This document shows, piece after piece, positions 52,615 to 60,204 of a DNA stretch of 64,000 nt. The position numbers and the translations under genes were made by a program. The stretch lies in assembly GCF_000183405.1 (NCBI RefSeq), contig NC_014758.1, positions 1,405,001 through 1,469,000 on the forward strand, written 5' to 3'. Source of the stretch: Calditerrivibrio nitroreducens DSM 19672 (lineage in GTDB: Bacteria; Chrysiogenota; Deferribacteres; Deferribacterales; Calditerrivibrionaceae). The notes under the pieces are model-generated. The model did not search any database. It saw only the letters and a program-made list of their open reading frames with translations, and had not been told where the DNA came from. Every line of letters starts with the position of its first letter. The first letter of the stretch is position 1.

Positions 52615-53262
52615 CTAAAATAGATTTTTTATCTTATCCTCATCACCAATAACGACTATTTCATCACCTTCTTCAAAGACAATATCAGGATTTTTAATTA
52701 TTTTTGAAACTCCATTTCTTCTGATTGTGACAGCATTTACATCATATTTATTTCGTAAGTCTATTTCTTTTAGAGATTTACCCACAAACTTACTAGGTAC
52801 TTTTACCGTAGCAACTGCGGCGTCATCATACATATGAAAAAGATCCAGGATACCGGGTTTTGATATTTTATCAGCAAGCCTTGTTGCTACCTCTTTTTCA
52901 GGTAAAATAACTTCATTCACACCTATTTTTAATAATACTTCCTTTTGAATCTCACTGTTTGCCTTTGCTATTATCTTTTTTACACCAAGTTTCCGCATTA
53001 TAGTTGCAGATAAAATTAGTGCCTCAAAATTACTGCTTATGCCCAAAATAATCTCATCAAAACTTGTAACATCAAGCTCCCTCAACGTCTCTTCGGATGA
53101 GGCATCAGCAATAATCGCTTCCGATACAAAATCCTTGATTTTATTGATAATATCTGGATTTTTATCAACAGCAAGAACGTTTAAACCTTTTTTGGATAAT
53201 TCCACTGCAAGCTCATACCCAAAAATGCCAAGACCAATAACCAAAATATCTCTCTTTTTCAT
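52615..53262 (-). CDS. KtrA/TrkA-type potassium uptake regulatory subunit
   Basis: A 215-residue RCK protein: nucleotide fold VIGLGIFGYELAVELSKKG, acidic VLAVDKNPD at strand 2, and a C-terminal TrkA-C domain (FVGKSLKEIDLRNKY, VFEEGDEIVVIG). It gates the KtrB channel on binding ATP/ADP. ATG 53262 has a GGGG site and lies three bases after the ktrB stop. Confidence 0.9.
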   Translation of the reverse strand: MKKRDILVIGLGIFGYELAVELSKKGLNVLAVDKNPDIINKIKDFVSEAIIADASSEETLRELDVTSFDEIILGISSNFEALILSATIMRKLGVKKIIAKANSEIQKEVLLKIGVNEVILPEKEVATRLADKISKPGILDLFHMYDDAAVATVKVPSKFVGKSLKEIDLRNKYDVNAVTIRRNGVSKIIKNPDIVFEEGDEIVVIGDEDKIKNLF

Positions 53263-53265
53263 ATC

Positions 53266-54552
53266 TTACCCCAAAATTACTTTTTCTTCTGGATATCTTA
53301 TATTTGAAACGTGTTCATACCCCACAAGCGAAAGGAAAAGAGCACTGACACCTATCCTCCCCACAAACATACATATCATAAGAATAATTTTTCCAGCCAA
53401 ACCGATTTTCATAGTTATCCCCAGAGATAAACCCACAGTGCCAAGAGCTGAAGCCACTTCAAATAACATATCCATAAAATCATAATTATAAAAATAAAGC
53501 ATTAACAATGTAGCAACTATCAATACAAATATATACATCGCCGTGATCGAAAACGACTTTAAAATGTTAATGTAGTGGATTTCTCTATTGAAAAGTGTAA
53601 TTCTATTGTCACCTTTTAAGATATTTTTTATAGATAATAATGTTATTGCGAATGTAGACGTTTTTATACCTCCACCTGTACCACCAGGTGATGCACCAAT
53701 AATCATTAGTATTATCAATGCAAACTTACTTATATTTGTCAATTTAGTAAGATCAACAGAATTAAATCCCGCAGTCCTTGCGGAAACCGACTGGAAAAAA
53801 CCGTCCAACAAGGACATATCATGCTCCAGGATACTTAAAATAACTACCCCAAAAATGATCAAACCAGCTGTGGTAATCAATACGATTTTTGTATGAACCT
53901 TTAGACGTTTTAATCGATTTTCTCTTTTTTTAAAATAGTTGTGCAAATCATAAATCACATAAAAACCCAGCCCACCAAATATAATTAATAGCATTATGGT
54001 AACTTTTATTAACCAGTTCATACCAATAATACTATCATCAAAAGGAGAAAACCCGGCATTACAAAAAGCAGAAACAGAATGAAAGACGCCATAAAAAATA
54101 GAAGACAATAGGCTGTGACCATCCATTAAAAAACCAAACGTGAGTAGAATAGCCCCGATTAGTTCTATAAAAAAAGTATATAGCACAATATATTTTAAAA
54201 CATATTCAGCCTCACTTAAAGCATAGACGTCTATCAAATTGGTAATCACAATTCTACGCTTGAGATCTAATTCCCCTCTTAGGAAAAGCAGTAAAGATGT
54301 AGTAAGCACCATAATACCCAATCCTCCGAGCTGAATCAATGTAATAATTACAAATTGCCCCATCAAGGTAAAGTTTGACGTATTCGTAACCACCAGTCCA
54401 GTAACACAAACGGCAGAGGTTGAGGTAAAAAGCGCATCAATATAATGCAGACTACCTTTATACATCCCTGGAATCATTAAAGCTACAGATCCTAACACTA
54501 TAAGAAAAAGAAATGTAGAGGTAAATACAGACCATACATTATTTTTGCTCAT
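53266..54552 (-). CDS. KtrB/TrkH-type potassium transporter
   Basis: A 428-residue potassium-translocating membrane protein with four M1-P-M2 repeats. Filter regions include STSAVCVTGLVV, GVFHSVSAFCNAGFSPF, SARTAGFNSVD and ASALGTVGLSLGI, and the gating Gly-rich loop IGASPGGTGGGIKTSTFAI. No ribosome site precedes ATG 54552; the promoter lies just upstream (leaderless type). Upstream is a repeat-rich non-coding stretch that begins the defence island. Confidence 0.92.
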   Translation of the reverse strand: MSKNNVWSVFTSTFLFLIVLGSVALMIPGMYKGSLHYIDALFTSTSAVCVTGLVVTNTSNFTLMGQFVIITLIQLGGLGIMVLTTSLLLFLRGELDLKRRIVITNLIDVYALSEAEYVLKYIVLYTFFIELIGAILLTFGFLMDGHSLLSSIFYGVFHSVSAFCNAGFSPFDDSIIGMNWLIKVTIMLLIIFGGLGFYVIYDLHNYFKKRENRLKRLKVHTKIVLITTAGLIIFGVVILSILEHDMSLLDGFFQSVSARTAGFNSVDLTKLTNISKFALIILMIIGASPGGTGGGIKTSTFAITLLSIKNILKGDNRITLFNREIHYINILKSFSITAMYIFVLIVATLLMLYFYNYDFMDMLFEVASALGTVGLSLGITMKIGLAGKIILMICMFVGRIGVSALFLSLVGYEHVSNIRYPEEKVILG

Positions 54553-54559
54553 AAAAAAT

Positions 54560-54588
54560 TGTATAGTATTTTAAAAAGAACTAGTCAA
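54560..54588 (-). promoter_or_regulatory. Promoter of ktrB (leaderless type)
   Basis: On the minus strand TTGACT (54588-54583), 17 bases, TATACA (54565-54560), seven bases, ATG 54552. Confidence 0.6.
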
Positions 54589-54597
54589 CAAAAAGAT

Positions 54598-54810
54598 ACT
54601 CTGCCGTCACCCCATTTTTTGCAACCCTAAAATAAGTTCAAGGTTCAAGGTTCAACGTTCAAAGTTTTTAACGTTCTAACGTTCCAACGTTTCAACGTTC
54701 CATGTTTTCCCATATATGTATCATCAGGGCAGACACACAGTTTTTTTCTTTATTGTGTAGACTTTTACAAGCATAACTTATTGAAAACACACCATCAAAT
54801 CATAAAAATG
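54598..54810. repeat. Direct repeat, left copy, flanking the DUF4143 ATPase gene
   Basis: About 213 bases nearly identical to 56252-56512. It begins ACTCTGCCgTCACCCC, continues with a degenerate tandem run of GTTCAAGG/GTTCAACG/GTTCTAAC-type units (54637-54703), and ends with a unique 110-base part containing GGGCAGACACACAG and the poly-T stretch. The tandem part differs in unit number between copies. No coding potential seen. Confidence 0.85.
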
Positions 54811-54975
54811 GGATGTAGACAGAAAAGATTTTATTTTTGTTACAATAAAGTGTGACAAAACTAAAACCAGTTAGAAGTTTTAGCATTTCTAACTTTGACT
54901 CTTTGATCTAAAATATGTCAGGTTGTTTTAGTTTTCATTTTTAATATACAACAGGACGTAAATAAATCTTTATCA
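54811..54975. other. Non-coding stretch with nested inverted repeats
   Basis: This stretch, continuing the left repeat, holds no gene I can support; together they fill the 423-base gap between ktrB and the ATPase gene. It contains AAAACTAAAAC (54857-54867) with GTTTTAGTTTT (54925-54935), CTAAAAC (54861-54867) with GTTTTAG (54877-54883), and GTTAGAA (54870-54876) with TTCTAAC (54887-54893). These can form alternative hairpins. Confidence 0.5.
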
Positions 54976-56187
54976 TCAAAATAGTATGCCTGCAGGCAAA
55001 GCAAAAAGATTTTCACCAAAAGGCAATATCTGAGTACCCATATATAAAACATAGCCTGCTTTGAATTTGGGGTCACTTTTTTTTAGGTATACAATATGTT
55101 TGAAATCATTAATAGTTACCGTTTGTGAAAATTTAACCTCAATGGCTATTATACCGCTACCACTTTCAACAATAAAATCTATCTCTTTTCCGTCTGAAGT
55201 CCTATAAAAATAAAGATCTAATGGCTTTTGGGAGTATTTCACAGCTTTTAAGATTTCAACAAACACAAATGTCTCAAAAATACTCCCTTTGTAATGAGAA
55301 TTCATTAAATCCTCAACGGAAGATATTCCGAGCAGATGAGACAGTATCCCACTATCAGTAAAAAATATTTTCTCTGTTTTTGAAAATCGCTTGCCAATGT
55401 TTTTACTATATGGCTTAAGGAGAAATATCTGATATACCATCTTAAGTAGCTCAATGTAGTTATCAAGGGTTTTCATATCCACTGAAGCATCCCGTGAAAT
55501 ATCTGATTTATTGATCATATTTCCTGAGCGAGGCGCAAGAATATTATAAACTCTTATAAATTTATCAATATTTCTAAGTTCACCAATATCCCTTACATCC
55601 CTCTCGATATATGTGCGTATATAAGAGCTAAACCAGATGTACCTACTTTTCTTTGTATCTATCTTTTGTACTTCCGGATATCCACCTTTTATAATTTGAT
55701 TGAGTAAAATTTCATTGCTAATAGAAGCAGGAGAGAGTTCGTTCAGTTTACCACTAAAAAGAATTTCTATCACATCCTCATTTTTAGAGAAAATTTCTTT
55801 ACAGCTCAGGGGCATAAGTTCAAAAATTGCAATTCTCCCTGCGAGGGTATCTGCAACATCTTTATATGCCAAAATATTTGACGAGCCAGTTAAAAGATAA
55901 TTCCCATTAATCCTGTTTCTATCCACATCAATCTTGATTGCCTTTAGTAGTTCAGGAATTTTTTGTATTTCATCTATAACCACTGTTTTTTTAATATTCT
56001 CGATAAATAATTGGGGATCTGCCTTAGCACTTGAATAAGCAGTAATATCGTCAAGGATTATATAATTATCCATTAATGATAGGGCAATGGTAGATTTGCC
56101 AACCTGTCTCGCCCCTGTTATGAGTACAACAGGAAAATATTTTAATGCATCCTGAATTTGAGATAGAATAATTCGTGGATATAGCAT
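54976..56187 (-). CDS. AAA ATPase with DUF4143 nuclease-like domain
   Basis: A 403-residue AAA_14/DUF4143 protein. Walker A ITGARQVGKST, Walker B TVVIDEIQKIP, sensor LLTGSSN, then a winged-helix region and a C-terminal PD-(D/E)xK-like part (GKEIDFIVES, then AIEVKFSQ). Such ATPases are common, variable accessory genes of unclear role. I start at ATG 56187, just after a GGAG site that lies inside a 21-base palindrome. The gene and its promoter sit between two direct repeats. Confidence 0.87.
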   Translation of the reverse strand: MLYPRIILSQIQDALKYFPVVLITGARQVGKSTIALSLMDNYIILDDITAYSSAKADPQLFIENIKKTVVIDEIQKIPELLKAIKIDVDRNRINGNYLLTGSSNILAYKDVADTLAGRIAIFELMPLSCKEIFSKNEDVIEILFSGKLNELSPASISNEILLNQIIKGGYPEVQKIDTKKSRYIWFSSYIRTYIERDVRDIGELRNIDKFIRVYNILAPRSGNMINKSDISRDASVDMKTLDNYIELLKMVYQIFLLKPYSKNIGKRFSKTEKIFFTDSGILSHLLGISSVEDLMNSHYKGSIFETFVFVEILKAVKYSQKPLDLYFYRTSDGKEIDFIVESGSGIIAIEVKFSQTVTINDFKHIVYLKKSDPKFKAGYVLYMGTQILPFGENLFALPAGILF

Positions 56188-56191
56188 ACAT

Positions 56192-56212
56192 ACTCCTAAA
56201 TTTTTTAGGAGT
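56192..56212 (-). promoter_or_regulatory. Palindrome covering the ATPase ribosome site
   Basis: ACTCCTAAA, three bases, TTTAGGAGT: perfect 9-bp arms. The downstream arm contains the ribosome site AGGAG, and the upstream arm touches the -10 box. It may be an operator or, if the transcript includes both arms, a hairpin that hides the ribosome site. Confidence 0.6.
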
Positions 56213-56241
56213 ATAATACTATAATTTACAGGATTATGCAA
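56213..56241 (-). promoter_or_regulatory. Promoter of DUF4143 ATPase gene
   Basis: On the minus strand TTGCAT (56241-56236), 17 bases, TATTAT (56218-56213). The predicted start falls inside the adjoining palindrome. Confidence 0.55.
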
Positions 56242-56251
56242 GAGAACTTTA

Positions 56252-56512
56252 ACTCTGCCATCACCCCATTTTGCAACCCTAAAATAAGTTCAAGGTTCAA
56301 CGTTCTACGTTCAAGGTTCAATGTTCAAAGTTCTATGTTCGATGTTAAACGTTCCAACTTTCAAACATTCTAACGTTCCAACGTTTCAACGTTCTAACGT
56401 TCCATGTTTGTCCATATATGCATCATCAGGGCAGACACACAGTTTTTTTCTTTATTGTGTAGACTTTTACAAGCATAGCTTATTGAAAACACACGATCAA
56501 ATCATAAAAATG
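56252..56512. repeat. Direct repeat, right copy, flanking the DUF4143 ATPase gene
   Basis: About 261 bases, same orientation and near-identical ends to 54598-54810, with a longer tandem GTTCNANN part (56288-56405). Its right end (ATCATAAAAATG) abuts the broken RhuM gene, so the repeat marks a recombination or insertion boundary. Confidence 0.85.
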
Positions 56513-56762
56513 AGGTGATGCCAGTTTTTATTTTTCTATTGCCTTCAATTTGAACTGTTTCCATTTTGGAAACAGTTGCCTCTTCATTAAGTTCTCCAGA
56601 ATCAAAGATATTTTTAATGTGTTTAGATACTGCTGCTTTTTGAACATCAAAAAGTATTGCAATTTGCGCCTGAGTAAACCACAATGTTTCTTTCTCAAGT
56701 TTTACTTGTAACTCAGGACCATCTTTGGTTTTGTAAATGACAATGTTTTGTTCTTCTTTCAT
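56513..56762 (-). pseudogene. Truncated RhuM-family gene
   Basis: The first 80 or so codons of a RhuM-like protein, a family often found within restriction-modification loci: IVIYKTKDGPELQVKLEKET, LWFTQAQIAILF and VSKHIKNIFDSGELNEEATVSK. Full-length members continue for roughly 200 more residues after the METVQIEGNR motif. Here homology ends at NRK, where the direct repeat begins, and the frame closes within the repeat. ATG 56762 starts the fragment. Confidence 0.8.
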
Positions 56763-56779
56763 AATTTGTTTTCCTTATT

Positions 56780-56887
56780 TCACTCCCATATCCTATTAAT
56801 CACTTTTTTTATCTTCTCCTCGTAGATCTTCACCATCTCCCGCAGGTTGTCGATCATCTTTCTCTCGAATGCGAGGATAGAGACAGT
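56780..56887 (-). pseudogene. Remnant of HsdS 3' end
   Basis: On the minus strand a frame ending in TGA at 56780 reads ERKMIDNLREMVKIYEEKIK, then KVINRIWE. This closely matches the C-terminus of the fused HsdM-S protein (ERKVIDSLREMVKIYEEKIK, then RVIDRVWGEE). No start or recognition domain remains. It is a leftover of a second specificity gene, showing that the locus was duplicated or recombined before the Argonaute-SIR2 pair or RhuM piece took its place. Confidence 0.8.
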
Positions 56888-56894
56888 ACATTGG

Positions 56895-58157
56895 TTATTC
56901 AAAAATCTTTATTTGTTCTACTCTTTCATTTTTTATTTTACCTATAAGGACTAAAATGCTCTTAAGGTTAGATAAAAACTCATCGGATTTTAGTGGTATG
57001 TACTCAAAAGAATCAGATGAAATCTTCTTGATATTAAATTCTGAATTTTCTGAATAAAATGGATTTTTTTGAATGTTTTCTAAATAATTAACTATTTCGC
57101 TTTTCTTTTCTTTTTTCAAGATTTTAATACTTTCTCTTTCCTCAAAATATTCACCAGTATCCTTATTCTTTACTGAAATATTTTCTGTGATTTTGGGATT
57201 GATAATAAACATTATTTTCTCTTGATGAAGTGATAGTTCATTAAAAAAGAGGTTATTAATGTGAGGATCAAAAAAACTATATCCAACAACTATAAAGTAA
57301 TTTTTTTTAATTAAACTTTTTCTAAATTCTTCGAGTAAATTAAAAAAAGGCTCTACAGTATATATTTTTACCCCATGCCCAAAAATTAAAAATGGCTTTA
57401 TTTCAATATTTTCATCTGAATTATTTCCGCTTTTAACAATGGTTCCATCATACATTCGAGCCCAGTCAAGAGATCCATGTAATTTGTAATAATTAATTCT
57501 TGAATTTGTATATGAATTATCCTGAATATTATCAAAGCCAACCCACTTATTGCTTACAAAACCAGTATATACAGCATTCTCATCTTTAAATGCTTCTTCA
57601 AGAACCAAGTCGTTGTTAAGTGTAAAAAAATCAAGTTTTTCTGTCGTTTGACTCATGTTGTCATTAATAAAGGTCCTTAAAGGTTGAATAAAATCTAAGT
57701 TGGAAATTTGTAGCCAATCATTGTAACATTTTGTTTTTATTTTACTTTCAATACTGGAATATAAATCTAATTCATGGCTTACAGATTCATTATTAAATTC
57801 TTGTTCAAGCAACGTTATTTTGTCTGACCAGTTACCTGTTACAGGGTAAGGTAATAAATTTTCCCTGTTTTTGATTCTCCGTAATAAAAGGGCAAACTCT
57901 TCAATATTAGGAACATAATTATATTTTCCATCAGATTCAAGACTCCGCCAGCTGGCATGATATTCGAGACAAGAGAGAATAAATTTAATGGTTTTTCTTT
58001 CAACTTTCGTAAAGATACTATCGCGGTCTAATTGAGATCGTTTTTCAATATCTTCAAGCATTTCACTGGACAATTTACAACCAGCCGGCTTTGAAAAGCC
58101 TGCTCCTGTAAAAAAAAGAGTTTCTTTTAAAATATAAGTAAAATCGTTTTTCATCAT
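56895..58157 (-). CDS. SIR2-domain effector, Argonaute partner
   Basis: A 420-residue protein with a SIR2-like NAD-binding domain: FFTGAGFSKPAG near residue 18, FTLNNDLVLEEAF near 180 (catalytic Asn-Asp region), YKLHGSLDW near 224 with the catalytic His, and VVGYSFFDPHINNLF near 290. SIR2 effectors of Argonaute systems degrade NAD to kill infected cells. No APAZ domain is evident, unlike SIR2-APAZ of short Argonautes. The start ATG 58157 overlaps the Argonaute stop (ATGA), so the two are made together. Very AT-rich. Confidence 0.83.
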   Translation of the reverse strand: MMKNDFTYILKETLFFTGAGFSKPAGCKLSSEMLEDIEKRSQLDRDSIFTKVERKTIKFILSCLEYHASWRSLESDGKYNYVPNIEEFALLLRRIKNRENLLPYPVTGNWSDKITLLEQEFNNESVSHELDLYSSIESKIKTKCYNDWLQISNLDFIQPLRTFINDNMSQTTEKLDFFTLNNDLVLEEAFKDENAVYTGFVSNKWVGFDNIQDNSYTNSRINYYKLHGSLDWARMYDGTIVKSGNNSDENIEIKPFLIFGHGVKIYTVEPFFNLLEEFRKSLIKKNYFIVVGYSFFDPHINNLFFNELSLHQEKIMFIINPKITENISVKNKDTGEYFEERESIKILKKEKKSEIVNYLENIQKNPFYSENSEFNIKKISSDSFEYIPLKSDEFLSNLKSILVLIGKIKNERVEQIKIFE

Positions 58158-60163
58158 ATAAACCACACCGTCTTTTTGGAAACATAGTTATCACATAACT
58201 CCTGATTTTCAAAATTTGCAACATATTCCGCAAATAGTTTTGAATATATAGTCGTTACAGGTTGATCCTTTTGTTTAAGACTTTTCCAATACAATCTCGA
58301 AAATTCATATACCTGACTTATTAATATATGATGTTGGTTATCAAAAGTATTATTTGGATCGTAAATTTTCACCTTAATTGGAAATTCTTCCTGATTAATT
58401 GGATTAATCGGTTTTTCCCAATATCTTAAATTGTTAAATATTAAATATTCATCTATTTTCAGCTTAATATAAGTCCCACTTTGTGGCATCAATCTTTCAT
58501 ATTCAAGATCAAAACATAAATCTGTTGTTGCTTTTGTATCGTTAATTTCTACTACAACATAATTTATGTTTGAAAAATTTCCGTGTAAAGCTTTTTTTAT
58601 TTCTTTATTCTCTTCATTGCTAAGAGGTTTATAATAGTGAATAACTATTCTTTCAATATCTTTATTTTTATCTTTTTTATATTTAACTATGGATTGGAAG
58701 AGACCTTTACAAATTTCTTCAATATTTGAAGTAGGATAAAAATTTAATTCCTGTATAATTCCTTCATTATCAAAAAATACGCATGAACCTATGTATTTAT
58801 CTTTTTCTTCTATATATACATTAAACCCAATAATTAATTCATCATAATGTGATTTTGATAATTTCCATGGAACGCCTCCAATTTTTGCAAGCATTGCAAT
58901 TGCAATATTTGGAAGGCTATAATGAAAATTTTCAAGGAATATTTTGTCCCTTTTAATAAATTGTGAAGGAATATTTTTATTAAGAAGTATTTGTTTTATT
59001 TTAAAATATATTTTTGATTCTTCTTCTGTTGCATTAGTTTTTGAAAATGGTATTATACAAACAGCAATCAAATTTTCATATTTAGTTTGATTTAATTTAT
59101 TATTTATTTCATCAACAATGCTATTAAGACTATTATACTTAATCTTTATTTCACTAAGATTAGCAGGGATTCCTACGTAACTTTCCAGTCCGGGAAAATG
59201 ACGATATCCTCTTGAAAAGTAGCCAAATAATTTGTTTGCTGCCTCAGAATCGGGGTAAATAAATAGGAGTTGAAATTTAGATATATTTTCAGGCTTTTTA
59301 TAGGGACCATACTCACGCATTCCATTTATTGTGCTGTAATCTTCATTGCCATTACCAAATATCATTTTGTTAGAATCAAAATCTACAACATCATATTTGG
59401 TTATTTTTTTAAAAGACGTTAGAATTGTAAGATAATCAAAAGAATTATTTTCTTCTAAAAACGCTTTAATTTTTTCATAATGTTCTTTGTAGAAGGAAAA
59501 TTTTGGTTTCGGAGAGATATTTTCATTTTTTCTAATTTGGAAATTCGCTTTTACCAAGACATTGCTAGTAATCTCTGTATTTGATTTTTTAATTAACAGA
59601 TTGTCTATCAAAACTTTAATTTTGTCGGTTGAGATGTTGGTTAAATCGAATTTTCCAATATAAGTATCTGTACTGCCAATGCTTAAAGATAGTTCAATAT
59701 CTTTATTATCAATGTAAATAATAAAATCGTACCGAATATACTTATTACTTATTTCTTCAACTTTTTCATAAACACAGAAATCTACACCCTCTTTAAAAGG
59801 TTCTGCTATGTATTTTTCTTTTAGTTTATTTATTAGTACTTCCTTTATGTATCTTTTTTTTAAGGAATATGGTAAATCTTTTAATAGCACGTTTTCCTGA
59901 ATTCTGTTATCATTCTTTTGTAAAAAAGAAATAAAAATATATTTTTCATCTTCAATTTTTCCTTTTTTTAAACTATTAAGCCATCCTTTTATATTTTCAT
60001 CTAATATCTTTTCAAAATATTTTAGTACAATTGATGGCTTTAATCTGTATAAATATTGTTTTAATATAAAATTACTTTCTAATTCATTTTCTTCATAAAA
60101 AGATACACTTACTTTATCGGTTGATAAGTTAATCTTAAACCTATTTAATACCAATCTACCCAT
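58154..60163 (-). CDS. Prokaryotic Argonaute with degenerate PIWI active site
   Basis: A 669-residue Argonaute. The N-terminal half (to about 290) is divergent and ends with the family motif GMREYGPYKKP. The MID part has CIIPFSKTNATEEESKIYFK and NIPSQFI (about 365-402). The PIWI part starts at LAKIGGVPWKLS (425-436) and ends with KQKDQPVTTIYSKLFAEY. Where the first and third catalytic Asp are expected, I read IIGFNVY (Asn448) and IVIHYYKP instead of HRDG, so slicing is probably lost. Length and SIR2 partner suggest a long-B type guide sensor. Strongly AT-rich compared with the hsd genes. Confidence 0.85.
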   Translation of the reverse strand: MGRLVLNRFKINLSTDKVSVSFYEENELESNFILKQYLYRLKPSIVLKYFEKILDENIKGWLNSLKKGKIEDEKYIFISFLQKNDNRIQENVLLKDLPYSLKKRYIKEVLINKLKEKYIAEPFKEGVDFCVYEKVEEISNKYIRYDFIIYIDNKDIELSLSIGSTDTYIGKFDLTNISTDKIKVLIDNLLIKKSNTEITSNVLVKANFQIRKNENISPKPKFSFYKEHYEKIKAFLEENNSFDYLTILTSFKKITKYDVVDFDSNKMIFGNGNEDYSTINGMREYGPYKKPENISKFQLLFIYPDSEAANKLFGYFSRGYRHFPGLESYVGIPANLSEIKIKYNSLNSIVDEINNKLNQTKYENLIAVCIIPFSKTNATEEESKIYFKIKQILLNKNIPSQFIKRDKIFLENFHYSLPNIAIAMLAKIGGVPWKLSKSHYDELIIGFNVYIEEKDKYIGSCVFFDNEGIIQELNFYPTSNIEEICKGLFQSIVKYKKDKNKDIERIVIHYYKPLSNEENKEIKKALHGNFSNINYVVVEINDTKATTDLCFDLEYERLMPQSGTYIKLKIDEYLIFNNLRYWEKPINPINQEEFPIKVKIYDPNNTFDNQHHILISQVYEFSRLYWKSLKQKDQPVTTIYSKLFAEYVANFENQELCDNYVSKKTVWFI

Positions 60164-60204
60164 AATATCATTTTACCTCTTTTTACAAATATAGTTATTT
60201 TTTT

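Noticed and set aside
54637-54703. CRISPR array
   Set aside because: The GTTCAAGG/GTTCAACG units are tandem without spacers and vary in sequence, no cas genes are present, and the same run occurs in the second direct repeat.
54976-56187. Transposase or integrase for the repeat-flanked cassette
   Set aside because: The enclosed gene is an AAA/DUF4143 ATPase with no DDE, tyrosine or serine recombinase motif.
56321-56518. Plus-strand ORF across the right direct repeat
   Set aside because: Its sequence is translated GTTC-type repeat units with no independent support, and the left copy does not keep the frame.
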